Part shown: positions 49,973 through 60,065 of the stretch, one piece after another
Numbering within the stretch: the stretch's first letter is position 1
Layout of the letters: every line of letters starts with the position of its first letter
NCBI RefSeq assembly: GCF_000981505.1
Contig: NZ_LN827929.1
Coordinates: forward strand, 62,001 to 126,000
From: Candidatus Methylopumilus planktonicus
GTDB lineage: Bacteria > Pseudomonadota > Gammaproteobacteria > Burkholderiales > Methylophilaceae
DNA length: 64,000 nucleotides
Direction of reading: 5' to 3'
Notes under the pieces: generated by a model
What the model was told of the DNA's origin: nothing
What the model saw: the letters and a program-made list of their open reading frames with translations, nothing else
The model's database searches: none
Position numbers and translations under genes: made by a program

Positions 49973-51253
49973 TTGCATCACTCCCAACTTATTGCAGCAG
50001 ATTGTGTGTCTGAAGTTATAAAAGGACATAATTTAAATCAAGTTTTTGAAAGACGTTTCGATCATCATCAGAATATTACACCCCAACAAAAATCAGTTGC
50101 AATTTTTTTGGCATATGGCGCCATTCGGTTCTTAGGTGAAAATCAATTTTTTATTCAGCAACTTATTAATAAAAAAATAACAAATAAAAAAATTGAAGCT
50201 TTACTTTGTGTTGCTTTGTTTCAATTGAATCATGACCAATCCACAGATTTTACAGTGGTTAATGAGGCTGTAGAGGCAGCTAAATTCATTAATAAATCCT
50301 GGGCAGGTTCTTTTGTAAATGGAGTGCTAAGAAACTTTATTCGTCAGAAAGAAAAATTACAAACAGAATTAAAAAATGATGAAGCGGCTTTTTATTCATA
50401 CCCCTCATGGTGGATTAATCTTATTAAAGAAAATTACACCAAGGACTGGGAAAGTATATTGTTGAATGGAAACAAGCATCCACCATTAACATTGAGAATT
50501 AACGAACGAAAAACTAACCTTAAGCAATATGAAGAAAAACTTAAGTGCGAAGCGATTTCGTATCGAGTGCTGGGAAATATTGCATTAGAGCTGACTCAGC
50601 CTACTGCCGTAGAAAAAATACCCGGATTTATGGATGGCGAAGTTTCTGTCCAAGACTTTGGCGCGCAACTTGCCGCAAAACTTTTAGATTTGCAGGATGG
50701 CCAGATTTGTCTGGACGCATGCAGTGCGCCCGGAGGGAAAACTGGCCATATGCTAGAAATAGCAGATATTGAATTAGTGTCTATTGACCACCAAAAAGAT
50801 CGCCTATATAAAGTAAAGGAAAATTTGGAGAGATTGCATCTTCACGCGCATTTAAAATGTTCAGATTTAACCGCAGTAAATACATGGTGGAATGAAAAAT
50901 TATTTGATCGTATCTTACTAGACGCCCCATGTTCTGCATCCGGCGTAGTAAGGCGTCACGTAGACATTAAATGGTTAAGAAGGCCTCGTAATATTGAAAT
51001 GTTTGCTAAACAACAAAAGGCTATGCTTGAAGCTATGTGGCAGCTATTAAAAAAGGGTGGTAAATTACTTTACGCGACATGCTCAATCTTTAATGGCGAA
51101 AATCAGAAGGTTATTGATCGTTTTATTAAAGACCATATAGACGCAAAAGAAGTAAAATGGTCTGTTGATTCAGAATATAGCAAATATGAGAATCAATTAA
51201 TACCAAGCGAAAACCATGACGGATTCTTTTATGCATTGCTTGAAAAAAATTAA
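49973..51253 (+). CDS. rsmB: 16S rRNA m5C967 methyltransferase RsmB
   Basis: 426 residues, TTG start at 49973. An N-terminal NusB-like helical domain precedes the Rossmann methyltransferase with CSAPGGKTGHMLEIADI, LLDAPCSASGVVRRH (catalytic PC motif) and KLLYATCSIF (TCS motif). It methylates 16S rRNA C967. It ends inside the start of the DUF4390 gene. Confidence 0.95.
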   Translation: MHHSQLIAADCVSEVIKGHNLNQVFERRFDHHQNITPQQKSVAIFLAYGAIRFLGENQFFIQQLINKKITNKKIEALLCVALFQLNHDQSTDFTVVNEAVEAAKFINKSWAGSFVNGVLRNFIRQKEKLQTELKNDEAAFYSYPSWWINLIKENYTKDWESILLNGNKHPPLTLRINERKTNLKQYEEKLKCEAISYRVLGNIALELTQPTAVEKIPGFMDGEVSVQDFGAQLAAKLLDLQDGQICLDACSAPGGKTGHMLEIADIELVSIDHQKDRLYKVKENLERLHLHAHLKCSDLTAVNTWWNEKLFDRILLDAPCSASGVVRRHVDIKWLRRPRNIEMFAKQQKAMLEAMWQLLKKGGKLLYATCSIFNGENQKVIDRFIKDHIDAKEVKWSVDSEYSKYENQLIPSENHDGFFYALLEKN

Positions 51254-51809
51254 ATTAAGCATTTTCTTTAGCTTTTGGATGATCTTGTTTTTTTCTTCAT
51301 CTACTATTGCGTCCGACAATAGCTTGATTATCAAAACTGCTGAAATCAATAGCCAATTCGAAGCATATTTTTTAAATGCTGATTTTGATTTATCTTTTAA
51401 TGATGATTTAGATGAAGCCATAAAAAAAGGTATTCCTATTAATTTTATTATTGAATTTGAGCTAAAGAAGCCCAGAAAATATTGGTTTGATGAGGAAGTC
51501 ACTAAAAAAACAAAAGAAATTCTATTAACATACCATGCGCTATCAAAACAATTTACTCTTACTGAGTCTGAAAATCGCCTTATTGCTTTTGATAATTTAA
51601 CTCAGGCAAAAAATGAGCTTAAAAAAATAAAAAATTGGCGTATTTTTGATAAATCACAGATTGATGACACTGAAAAGTACTCGGCTTATCTTCAGGTTAA
51701 ATTAGATCAGACTAAATTACCAAAACAGCTTCAAGCAGATATAACCAGCAATCAAGAGTGGCAATTAGCTTCTAAACAATTTCAATGGACTTTCGTAAAT
51801 AAAAAATGA
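51231..51809 (+). CDS. DUF4390 family exported protein
   Basis: 192 residues from the ATG at 51231; a second ATG at 51216 is possible. It begins inside the rsmB end. A signal peptide (IFFSFWMILFFSSSTIAS) is followed by a domain with FIIEFELKKPRKYWFDEEV and the YSAYLQVKLDQTKLPKQLQ end. DUF4390 proteins sit between rsmB and ntrY in betaproteobacteria; the role is unknown, but the position suggests a link to the NtrYX envelope sensing. It overlaps ntrY by four bases. Confidence 0.82.
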   Translation: MHCLKKIKLSIFFSFWMILFFSSSTIASDNSLIIKTAEINSQFEAYFLNADFDLSFNDDLDEAIKKGIPINFIIEFELKKPRKYWFDEEVTKKTKEILLTYHALSKQFTLTESENRLIAFDNLTQAKNELKKIKNWRIFDKSQIDDTEKYSAYLQVKLDQTKLPKQLQADITSNQEWQLASKQFQWTFVNKK

Positions 51810-53941
51810 GATATCTGATTGCCATTACTACTTTAGTTGGTGCGTCACTCTTATTTCTTTTGTCAAAAGCAAGTTCAAGTTCTGAATTTATTTCAGGCAG
51901 CTCCTATACAGTTGTTCTTATATTAAGTGGCATTTTTATTTTGAGTTTGATTGCAATCATTGCAAATCAGATTAAGAAATTATTTGGAAACATTAAAAAA
52001 GACGTAATGGGGAGTCGTTTATCCATGCGTCTTGTTATTTCCTTTACCCTTATGGCAGTAATACCAGGTTTAATTGTCTATTTAGTTTCAGTTAATTTCT
52101 TAACACGTTCAATTGAGTCATGGTTTAACGTCAAAGTTGAATCAGCCTTAGATGGTGGTTTGAAGCTAGGGCAGAAAGCATTAGACATTATGTTAGCTGA
52201 TCTAGAATTAAAGGCAGGGCGCATGGCACTGACACTCTCGTCAATGCCTACGACATCTCAATATGCTGCACTTAGTGACCTTCGAGAAAAAACAGGTGTT
52301 CAAGACGCCACAATCATTTCTGACCAAGGAAAAATTATTGCTGTGTCAAGCAATGATGCAGAATCATTTTTACCTGTTTTGCCGACATTAATACAATTGA
52401 AGCAGGCAGAAAATAATATCTACGGAAAAATCGAGCCGATAAAAAATAAAGGTCTTTATTTGAGAGTTTTGGCACCAATTAATGGAGCTGCAATCTCGAA
52501 CGAAAGATTAATTTTACAAATTTTACAACCAGTTCCAGACTCATTGACGACCCTTGCTGAATCAGTACAGGATGTATTCCAAGACTATCAGAAGCTTTCA
52601 TATAGTCGAGATTCATTGAAAGTCATTTTTTCGATCACCTTAACGCTTGTACTTATGCTTGCTATTTTGACTGCTGTCGCTATCGGTTTTCTGCTTAGTA
52701 GAAAACTATCAGAACCACTTGCACTCCTCGCTGAAGGCACTAAAAAGATTGCAAAAGGAAATTTTAAGACCATGCTTCCTGAAAAGGGTAAAGATGAGTT
52801 AGGCGTTCTTGTAAGATCCTTTAATAGTATGACAAGACAGTTAGACCAGGCTACCCAAACATCAGAAAATAACCAGATAAGACTCGAGTCTGCTAGGTCA
52901 TATCTTGAAACTGTATTGGCTCATTTATCTTCGGGCGTAATCATTATTAATGATGATATGGAAATCAAATCATTTAATATTGCCGCCTCTAAAATTTTGC
53001 AGATAGATTTATCTAAGAATACAAATCAATTAATAACTTCAATTTCAAATAAAAATAAATTATTAAACGATTTTGTTGTGAGTATTCAAGAAGAAATTAA
53101 AGTAGCGAGGAGCAAGAAGCACTTTGAAATCATCAAGCAGTTTGAAATTAAATATGAAAAAAATAATCAAGTACTTTCGCTACAAATTACTCCCCTACCC
53201 CAAAATAAGATTAAGAACTATGTCTTAATGATAGATGATATAACTATGATGATTCAGGCCCAAAGAGATGCAGCATGGTCAGAAGTTGCAAGGAGGCTTG
53301 CGCACGAAATTAAAAATCCACTTACACCTATTCAACTTTCAGCAGAAAGAATTAAGCATAAATTAGGCTCTAAATTAAACAAAGAGGACACAGATATTCT
53401 AGATAAGGCTGTTTCAACTATTGTTAATCAAGTTGATGCAATGAAAACTATGGTAAATGAGTTTAGCGAATATGCACGGGCCCCTAAGTTGAGTCTTGAA
53501 TTAACAGATATTAACAAAACTATTAAGGAAATTTCTCATTTATTTGAAAATTCAGGGATTAAAATAACAACGACATTATTAAAAGGATTGCCTAAAATAA
53601 AAGTAGACGTAAATATGATGAGACAGGTCCTTATAAATCTGATTCAGAATGCACAGGACGCTATGATAAATAATACAAAAAAGCCGAGTATTAAAATTAA
53701 TACAAATAAATATAAAAACTATCTTATCTTATCCATTGAGGATAATGGCCCAGGCTTTTCAGCAGATATACTTAAAAAAGCATTTGAGCCATACGTCACG
53801 TCGAAGTCGCATGGCACTGGGCTTGGTTTGGCCATAGTGAAAAAAATTATTGAAGAGCATGAGGGCACCATTGTTGTAGAAAATATAAAAAATGGTGGTG
53901 CTAATATCAATATTCAACTGCCGATATCTAAAAGTAAATAA
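51806..53941 (+). CDS. ntrY: NtrY-type sensor histidine kinase
   Basis: 711 residues. Two N-terminal membrane helices and one more near 80-100 enclose a periplasmic part (about 110-270). A HAMP domain (about 295-345), a PAS domain and the H-box HEIKNPLTPIQLSAERIKHKL follow, then N, G1, F and G2 boxes (LINLIQNAQDAMIN, IEDNGPGFSADIL, SHGTGLGLAIVKKII). It phosphorylates NtrX. NtrYX systems respond to nitrogen, redox or envelope state. Confidence 0.93.
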   Translation: MRYLIAITTLVGASLLFLLSKASSSSEFISGSSYTVVLILSGIFILSLIAIIANQIKKLFGNIKKDVMGSRLSMRLVISFTLMAVIPGLIVYLVSVNFLTRSIESWFNVKVESALDGGLKLGQKALDIMLADLELKAGRMALTLSSMPTTSQYAALSDLREKTGVQDATIISDQGKIIAVSSNDAESFLPVLPTLIQLKQAENNIYGKIEPIKNKGLYLRVLAPINGAAISNERLILQILQPVPDSLTTLAESVQDVFQDYQKLSYSRDSLKVIFSITLTLVLMLAILTAVAIGFLLSRKLSEPLALLAEGTKKIAKGNFKTMLPEKGKDELGVLVRSFNSMTRQLDQATQTSENNQIRLESARSYLETVLAHLSSGVIIINDDMEIKSFNIAASKILQIDLSKNTNQLITSISNKNKLLNDFVVSIQEEIKVARSKKHFEIIKQFEIKYEKNNQVLSLQITPLPQNKIKNYVLMIDDITMMIQAQRDAAWSEVARRLAHEIKNPLTPIQLSAERIKHKLGSKLNKEDTDILDKAVSTIVNQVDAMKTMVNEFSEYARAPKLSLELTDINKTIKEISHLFENSGIKITTTLLKGLPKIKVDVNMMRQVLINLIQNAQDAMINNTKKPSIKINTNKYKNYLILSIEDNGPGFSADILKKAFEPYVTSKSHGTGLGLAIVKKIIEEHEGTIVVENIKNGGANINIQLPISKSK

Positions 53942-53943
53942 TT

Positions 53944-55230
53944 ATGAGTATAAAAAAAATATTAGTAGTTGATGATGAGCTGGGCATAAGAGAATTGCTC
54001 AGGGATATTCTTATCGATGAGGGCTTTGAAATTTTTGTAGCTGAAAGTGCTACAGAAGCTCGCGAGCTTAAAAAAAGTAAAATGCCTGATTTGATCTTAC
54101 TAGATATATGGATGCCTGATTGTGATGGCATCACACTCCTTAAGGAGTGGGTAAATGAAAAGTTTCTTACCAGTCCAGTTGTCATGATGTCAGGTCATGG
54201 AACAATTGATACCGCTTTGGAAGCAACTAAAATCGGTGCTTTTGATTTCCTCGAAAAGCCTATTACACTTCAGAAGCTTTTAAAGACAGTCAATGAAGCT
54301 TTAAAGTATGCAAATAATCTTCCAAAAATAGAAATTAACTTACTAAACATTGGCAAGAGTAACGTGATACAAGACCTTAAAAAAAGACTTGATAAACTCG
54401 TTTCCTTAAAAACACCACTTCTCCTTATAGGCCCTCAAGGAGGTTGCGCCAAAATTTGTGCGCAATACTTACATCCAAAAAATCAACCCTGGATTGATGT
54501 AAAAGATTTTGAAGTTGTTTCGAATGCACCGGCTGATCTTCTTGATCAACATAGAGGTGGATCAATCTTTTTAAATGAAATTTCCCATTTGACTAAATCT
54601 CAACAAAAAGGCTTAAATCTACTGATTAGCAAAGCGGTTAATTATGATGTAAGAATTATTTGTGCAACTTCAAAATCACTTACCCAGGCAGAGGATGTTG
54701 ATTTTGATAAGCGTATTTTAAATGAACTATTACCTGGTTCATTATTGCTTCCTTCAATTAATGAGCATAAAGAAGATATTCCAGAATTGGCTTCATCTAT
54801 TTTGACAATGCATCTCACAAAATCTGATAAATCTGATTATAAAGTTTTTGATGTTGCTGCTTTAAATATGATGCGAGCTATGAATTGGTTAGGCGATATA
54901 GAGGAGTTAGAAAGCTTTGTGTTTAATTTAATGCAAACTAGCTTGCTTGAAAAAATTACCGCAGAAGATGTTAAGCGCGTTGCAAATCAATTTAATTTGT
55001 TACATGATAAAAATAAATCATCAAAAAAAAGTAAGGGTACTCATGATCAAGGGTTAGATGAAATTTTTAATAAATCACTAAGAGATGCTCGTGATGAGTT
55101 TGAAAGAATGTACTTTAAACACCACCTAAATAATGATGATCAGAGTATGGTAAAACTTTCAGAAGTGTCTGGCGTAGAAAGAACCCATCTTTATAGAAAG
55201 TTAAAACAGCTAGGAATCAAGGTAAAGTAA
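53944..55230 (+). CDS. ntrX: NtrX-type response regulator with degenerate AAA+ domain
   Basis: 428 residues. The receiver domain keeps DD (10-11), phosphoacceptor D54 (LLDIWMPDCDG) and the conserved FLEKPI Lys. The AAA+ region is shortened and decayed: Walker A reads GPQGGCAK (163-170) with Lys shifted one place, Walker B has Asn211 in FLNEI where Asp is normal, and no GAFTGA loop is visible. A Fis-type helix-turn-helix closes it (LSEVSGVERTHLYRKLKQLGI). It therefore probably does not open sigma-54 promoters in the usual way but may regulate otherwise. Confidence 0.9.
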   Translation: MSIKKILVVDDELGIRELLRDILIDEGFEIFVAESATEARELKKSKMPDLILLDIWMPDCDGITLLKEWVNEKFLTSPVVMMSGHGTIDTALEATKIGAFDFLEKPITLQKLLKTVNEALKYANNLPKIEINLLNIGKSNVIQDLKKRLDKLVSLKTPLLLIGPQGGCAKICAQYLHPKNQPWIDVKDFEVVSNAPADLLDQHRGGSIFLNEISHLTKSQQKGLNLLISKAVNYDVRIICATSKSLTQAEDVDFDKRILNELLPGSLLLPSINEHKEDIPELASSILTMHLTKSDKSDYKVFDVAALNMMRAMNWLGDIEELESFVFNLMQTSLLEKITAEDVKRVANQFNLLHDKNKSSKKSKGTHDQGLDEIFNKSLRDARDEFERMYFKHHLNNDDQSMVKLSEVSGVERTHLYRKLKQLGIKVK

Positions 55231-55231
55231 A

Positions 55232-56005
55232 TTAAAGTTCTACAATAACGGGTGTATGGTCCGATGGACGTTCTGACTTTCTTGGTTCCTTGTCAATTAA
55301 AGATTGTTTCGTTTTATTTGTTAGATTCTTATTTGTGAGTATGTGATCAATGCGCATACCAAGATTTCTTCTGAATCCAGCCATTCGATAATCCCACCAA
55401 CTATATTGAATTTCAGTAGGATTCATTGCCCTAAAATTATCTGACAATCCTAAGTCAATAATTTTTTGAAAAGCATCCCTTTCTTTTGGGCTTACAAGAA
55501 TATTATTCTTCCAGGCCTCTGGATCGTGACAATCGATATCTTGAGGCGCAATGTTAAAATCGCCCGCAATAATAATGTCTGGAAAAGATACCATTTCATT
55601 TTTAAGCCATACAGTAAAATGTTTTAACCAGTCGAGCTTATATTGGTATTTGTCTGAATCTACAGATTGCCCATTAGGAACATACACACAAACTATTCTT
55701 ATTTTTCCATAGTCCGTATTTACAGTTGCAGCAATCAATCTCTTTTGCTCATCTTCGAAGTCGGGCATATTATTTTGAATATCAAAAAGCTCATATTTAC
55801 TTATAATCGCAACCCCGTTATATGTTTTCTGCCCATTGTGAATAGCATGATAGCCAAGGGCACTTATTGCATCATGAGGGAATTTAGTATTTTCTTGTTT
55901 TGTTTCTTGAAGTAGTAGAAGATCAGGCTGCACTTTTTTAACCCAATCTTCGACTTGGCCTAGTCTTACAGTGAGAGAATTCACATTCCACGTTGCGAGC
56001 TTCAT
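55232..56005 (-). CDS. xth: Exodeoxyribonuclease III (ExoIII/XthA family)
   Basis: 257 residues. MKLATWNVNSLTVRLGQVEDW, LLLLQETK, IIAGDFNIAPQDIDCHD and RIDHILT, SDHTPVIVEL carry the metal and catalytic residues. It is an AP endonuclease and exonuclease in base excision repair. It ends one base after the ntrX stop, convergently. Last gene of the minus-strand series from lptB. Confidence 0.95.
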   Translation of the reverse strand: MKLATWNVNSLTVRLGQVEDWVKKVQPDLLLLQETKQENTKFPHDAISALGYHAIHNGQKTYNGVAIISKYELFDIQNNMPDFEDEQKRLIAATVNTDYGKIRIVCVYVPNGQSVDSDKYQYKLDWLKHFTVWLKNEMVSFPDIIIAGDFNIAPQDIDCHDPEAWKNNILVSPKERDAFQKIIDLGLSDNFRAMNPTEIQYSWWDYRMAGFRRNLGMRIDHILTNKNLTNKTKQSLIDKEPRKSERPSDHTPVIVEL

Positions 56006-56010
56006 AACAT

Positions 56011-58038
56011 TTAAGCCATACCGCTATGTCTCAGCAAGGCGTCAACAGTGGGCGCACGACCCCGAAATGCAACAAAAGATTCCATAGCGGATCTAGAGCC
56101 ACCTTTCGATAAAACCTCTTCTTGAAATTTTTTGCCAGCATTGCTCGACAAAATACCTTCTTCTTCGAATAAACTGAAAGCATCAGAAGCTAAGACTTCA
56201 GCCCATTTATAACTGTAGTAACCTGCTGCATACCCACCAGCAAAAATATGAGAAAAGCTATTAGGAAAACGGTTCCAGGCTGGAGGTCTTACAACGGCAA
56301 TTTCGTCCCGAATAGTTTCGAGTAGTTTTAAGGAGTTAATTTTATTCTGATCGTTATATTGAGTGTGCAATCTTATGTCGAATAAAGAAAACTCAATTTG
56401 TCTTAAAGTTTGCATGCCTGACTGGAAGTTTTTAGCTTCAATCATTTTTTTAAACAAAGCTTCAGGTAGGGGGCTCTTGTTGTCCACATGCTCAGTCATA
56501 TGTTTTACTACATCCCATTCCCAGCAAAAGTTTTCCATAAATTGACTGGGCAATTCAACAGCATCCCATTCAACACCCTTAATTCCTGAAATACTGTATT
56601 CATCTACTTTAGTCAGCATGTGATGAAGCCCATGACCGAATTCATGGAACAGAGTAATGACATCATCATGGGAAAATAAAGCTGGTTTATTTTCAGAAGG
56701 GGATGAAAAATTACATGTCAGAAAGGCTACTGGATGTGATGATTCGAAAGAGTTTTTATATCGAGATATAGCTTCATCCATCCATGCCCCACCTCGTTTA
56801 TGATTTCGTGCATATAAATCAAAATAAAATTGACCAACTAACTCATCACCATCATTTTTTATGGAATAAAAACTTACATCTTTATGCCAAGTAGGAGCAT
56901 CTGTTTTAATAATTTTTAATTTAAAGATAGTTTCAACTACTTTAAATAAACCCTTCAGAACGCGATGTTCAGGAAAGTATTGTTTTACTTCATTTTCCGA
57001 AAAACTATATTTGGCTTGTCGAAGTTTTTCAGAAACATAAGCGATATCCCAGGCTTCTAATTTTTCTATACCTAACGTTTTAGAAAAAGCACTAAGCTCT
57101 TCCATATCTTTCAAGGCAAAAGGCTTTGCTTTGTTCGCTAAATCCATAAGAAAACTTACAACTTCTTCATTTGATTTCGCCATTTTAGTAACAAGAGACA
57201 TTTCAGTAAAATGATTGAAGCCAAGTAATTTTGCTGATTCATAACGTAGAGCGAGTATTTCATCTATAAGTTTTGTATTGTCAAACTTAGGGGATGAAAG
57301 CTCAGATGCGCGGGTAGCATAACCCCGGTAGAGTTTTTCTCGTAAATTTCTATCCTCAGCATATTGCATCACTGGCAGGTAGGATGGAAAGTGTAGGGTG
57401 AATTTGTAACCTTCTTTTTTATCTTCAATAGCTTCACTCTGAGCTTTTTTAATATTTTCTTCAGGAATGCCCTGAAGATCATGAGCGTCACCCACAAAAA
57501 TAGAAAATTCATTGGTAGCATCTAAGATGTTTTCCTCGAACTGCGTTGAAAGTTTTGCAAGTTTTTCTTGAATAACCTTAAATCGTGCTTTTTCTAATTC
57601 ATTAAGTTCTGCACCGCCTAATTTAAATTCACGAAGAACATTATCAATAATGCGCTTTTGTGATGGCGTAAGTGATTCGAATATTTCGCCATCTTTAAGA
57701 GACTGGTATTTTTTATAAAGCGCCTCGTCTTGAGAAAGGTTTGTATAAAACTCAGTCAGCTTTATCAGATTATCGTTATAGGCTTTTCTTAAATCATCAG
57801 AATTGACGACTGCATTAAGATGCTCAATTTGTCCCCATGCTCTTGAAATTTTTTCACTAACCATTTCAATAGGTTCTACAAAATTTTCCCATGAAATAGA
57901 GCCGCCCATCACCTTAAGAGAGTGAATCAAACTATTCGCTTCTTTGAGAATGCTCTCAATAGCTGGCGAAATATGGCTAGGTTTAATTTGATCGAAAAGG
58001 GGAAGGCTATCGCGGAATAATATAGGGTTAGTCATCAT
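56011..58038 (-). CDS. prlC: Oligopeptidase A (M3 family)
   Basis: 675 residues. The zinc motif HEFGHGLHHML (HEXXH) and the third ligand region EWDAVELPSQFMENFCWEW are present. It cleaves small peptides and signal peptide fragments in the cytoplasm. It follows ptsI by 20 bases on the same strand; the link with the PTS is probably only operon proximity. Confidence 0.94.
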   Translation of the reverse strand: MMTNPILFRDSLPLFDQIKPSHISPAIESILKEANSLIHSLKVMGGSISWENFVEPIEMVSEKISRAWGQIEHLNAVVNSDDLRKAYNDNLIKLTEFYTNLSQDEALYKKYQSLKDGEIFESLTPSQKRIIDNVLREFKLGGAELNELEKARFKVIQEKLAKLSTQFEENILDATNEFSIFVGDAHDLQGIPEENIKKAQSEAIEDKKEGYKFTLHFPSYLPVMQYAEDRNLREKLYRGYATRASELSSPKFDNTKLIDEILALRYESAKLLGFNHFTEMSLVTKMAKSNEEVVSFLMDLANKAKPFALKDMEELSAFSKTLGIEKLEAWDIAYVSEKLRQAKYSFSENEVKQYFPEHRVLKGLFKVVETIFKLKIIKTDAPTWHKDVSFYSIKNDGDELVGQFYFDLYARNHKRGGAWMDEAISRYKNSFESSHPVAFLTCNFSSPSENKPALFSHDDVITLFHEFGHGLHHMLTKVDEYSISGIKGVEWDAVELPSQFMENFCWEWDVVKHMTEHVDNKSPLPEALFKKMIEAKNFQSGMQTLRQIEFSLFDIRLHTQYNDQNKINSLKLLETIRDEIAVVRPPAWNRFPNSFSHIFAGGYAAGYYSYKWAEVLASDAFSLFEEEGILSSNAGKKFQEEVLSKGGSRSAMESFVAFRGRAPTVDALLRHSGMA

Positions 58039-58058
58039 TATTAAAAATTAGTTATCTA

Positions 58059-59789
58059 TTAAGATTGATTAATCTTCTTTAGTAAAGTTTCAATTTTATC
58101 GACTTCGCTTAACTTAAGTAACCTAAGAACAGAAGTTTTCATGTTTTTGATCGAGCTATTTAAAACTTGTTGTTTTACACTGAGAATATGTGAAGGGTGC
58201 ATTGAGAGTTGTTCAACACCCATACCGATCAATAGTTTGGTAAGTTTAGGTTCACCAGCCATTTCACCGCAAATAGCGATAGATTTTTTATATTTATGAG
58301 CGGACTTTATTGTAAGAGCAATCAATTTTAGAACAGCAGGATGAAGAGGGTTGTAAAGATGTGACACTGCTTCATCGGTGCGGTCAATCGCAAGCGCATA
58401 TTGAATTAAATCATTTGTACCGATAGATAAAAAATCGAGTTCTTGAGCAAAAATATCTGCACTGATTGCTGCAGCTGGTATTTCAATCATACCTCCAATA
58501 AGAATCTTTTCATTAAACCTTACTTTATCTTTTCTTAAGCTTGCTTTCGCCCTTTCTAGAAGAAGTTTGGTTTGCCGAAGCTCACTGATACTGCTTAGCA
58601 TAGGAAAAAGAATTTTAATATTTCCAAATTGAGAAGCCCTTAAAATGGCACGAAGTTGCGTTATAAAGATTTTGGGTTCGGACAAGCACAATCGAATCGC
58701 TCTTAATCCTAACGCTGGATTCGGGCTTATTTTTTTGTTAACTAGTGCTGTTTGTTTATCAGCACCTGAATCTAAAGTACGAATAGTGACAGGCCTTTTA
58801 CCCATCGCTTCAGCTACTCTCTTATAGGCTTGAAATTGCTCTTCCTCATCTGGCATATCATGTCTATTCATAAATAAGAACTCTGTTCTAAATAGACCCA
58901 CTCCGGCAGCACCTGAGGCATTTACAGAGAGAATGTCATTCGGAACTTCAATATTTGCTAAGAGGTTAATTAACGCCCCATCTTTAGTGATTGATTTTTT
59001 TGTCTTAATACGCTGAAGCTTTTCTTGTTCCTCACCCCAAGAATCTTGGAGTGTTTTATAGTAGTTTTGAATTTCTTGAGTTGGATTAACAATCACAACA
59101 CCTTGAGCGCCATCAACAATAATTAAATCGTTGTCACGTATTAAAGTTCTAGCATTCTGCAATGCCACAATTGAGGGTATATTTAAACTTCTTGATAAAA
59201 TTGCAGTATGGGAAGTTATACCACCACCCTCTGTGATAAAGGCTGCGTATTTGTGATTCTTAAAGTGCAGCGCATCCGCTGGCGAAATGTCATGAGCGAC
59301 TAAAATTGTTAATTTTTCTTTATTTTTTACAGCAGCTTGATTCGAATGGCCTAAAAGTATTTTAATAACTCTTTCAACAACCTGAATAACATCTTGTCTT
59401 CTTTCCCTTAAATATAGATCTTCGATTTGATCAAATTGATTTACTACGCTATCCATTTGCTTTTTGATCGCCCATTCTGCATTGCATTTTTCATTCTCAA
59501 TAATAGTTTTTGGCAATGAAGACAATGACTTATCTTTTAATATCATTAAGTGTGTATCAATAAATGCACTTAACTCTCCTGGCGAATCAGAGGGTAGTTG
59601 AGATTTAATTTTATTGAGATCAATTTTGACGGCAGTAATAGCATCCTCAAATCTTTTGATTTCGTGAGGAATATTTTTTATCTCAATATCATATTGAACA
59701 ACTTCAAGAAGAGCATTGGAAATCAAATGTGCTTTACCTATAGCGATTCCATTTGAAACACCAGTACCGTGAATGCTAAATGGAGTCAT
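58059..59789 (-). CDS. ptsI: Phosphoenolpyruvate-protein phosphotransferase (enzyme I)
   Basis: 576 residues. GTGVSNGIAIGKAHLI start, the active-site His in GGGITSHTAILSRSLNIPSIV, and the PEP-binding TLDSGADKQ and FRTEFLFM regions are visible, with the LSIGTNDLIQYALAIDR and CGEMAGE signatures. It phosphorylates HPr from PEP. With EIIA, HPr, RapZ and RpoN it forms a regulatory PTS; no EIIB or EIIC permease is in the window. Confidence 0.96.
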   Translation of the reverse strand: MTPFSIHGTGVSNGIAIGKAHLISNALLEVVQYDIEIKNIPHEIKRFEDAITAVKIDLNKIKSQLPSDSPGELSAFIDTHLMILKDKSLSSLPKTIIENEKCNAEWAIKKQMDSVVNQFDQIEDLYLRERRQDVIQVVERVIKILLGHSNQAAVKNKEKLTILVAHDISPADALHFKNHKYAAFITEGGGITSHTAILSRSLNIPSIVALQNARTLIRDNDLIIVDGAQGVVIVNPTQEIQNYYKTLQDSWGEEQEKLQRIKTKKSITKDGALINLLANIEVPNDILSVNASGAAGVGLFRTEFLFMNRHDMPDEEEQFQAYKRVAEAMGKRPVTIRTLDSGADKQTALVNKKISPNPALGLRAIRLCLSEPKIFITQLRAILRASQFGNIKILFPMLSSISELRQTKLLLERAKASLRKDKVRFNEKILIGGMIEIPAAAISADIFAQELDFLSIGTNDLIQYALAIDRTDEAVSHLYNPLHPAVLKLIALTIKSAHKYKKSIAICGEMAGEPKLTKLLIGMGVEQLSMHPSHILSVKQQVLNSSIKNMKTSVLRLLKLSEVDKIETLLKKINQS

Positions 59790-59795
59790 CTTGCT

Positions 59796-60065
59796 TTATT
59801 CTCCCTCACCGAAAAAATCATTGATAAGAGTAACGATAGAATTCAAAGCTTCTTTTTCATCAGGACCTTCTGTCGTAATTATGACATTTGAACCTTGGCT
59901 AGCCGCAAGCATCATTACCCCCATAATACTTTTTGCGTTTACTTTTTTATCATTTTTTTCAATCCATATATCTGAGTCAAATTGATTGGCTATCTGCGTA
60001 AGTTTTGCAGAGGCTCTTGCATGCAAACCTAGCTTATTAATGATTTTAATAGAAAGTGTTAGCAA
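59796..60065 (-). CDS. ptsH: Phosphocarrier protein HPr
   Basis: 89 residues. His15 is in NKLGLHARASAKL and Ser46, the HPr-kinase target, is in NAKSIMGVMML. Both phosphorylation sites are kept. It overlaps the EIIA gene by seven bases and is followed by ptsI. Confidence 0.97.
   Translation of the reverse strand: MLTLSIKIINKLGLHARASAKLTQIANQFDSDIWIEKNDKKVNAKSIMGVMMLAASQGSNVIITTEGPDEKEALNSIVTLINDFFGEGE

Noticed and set aside
53944..55230. ntrX as a pseudogene
   Set aside because: The frame is intact, the receiver and Fis-type domains are complete, and it is in operon with ntrY; only the ATPase motifs are lost.
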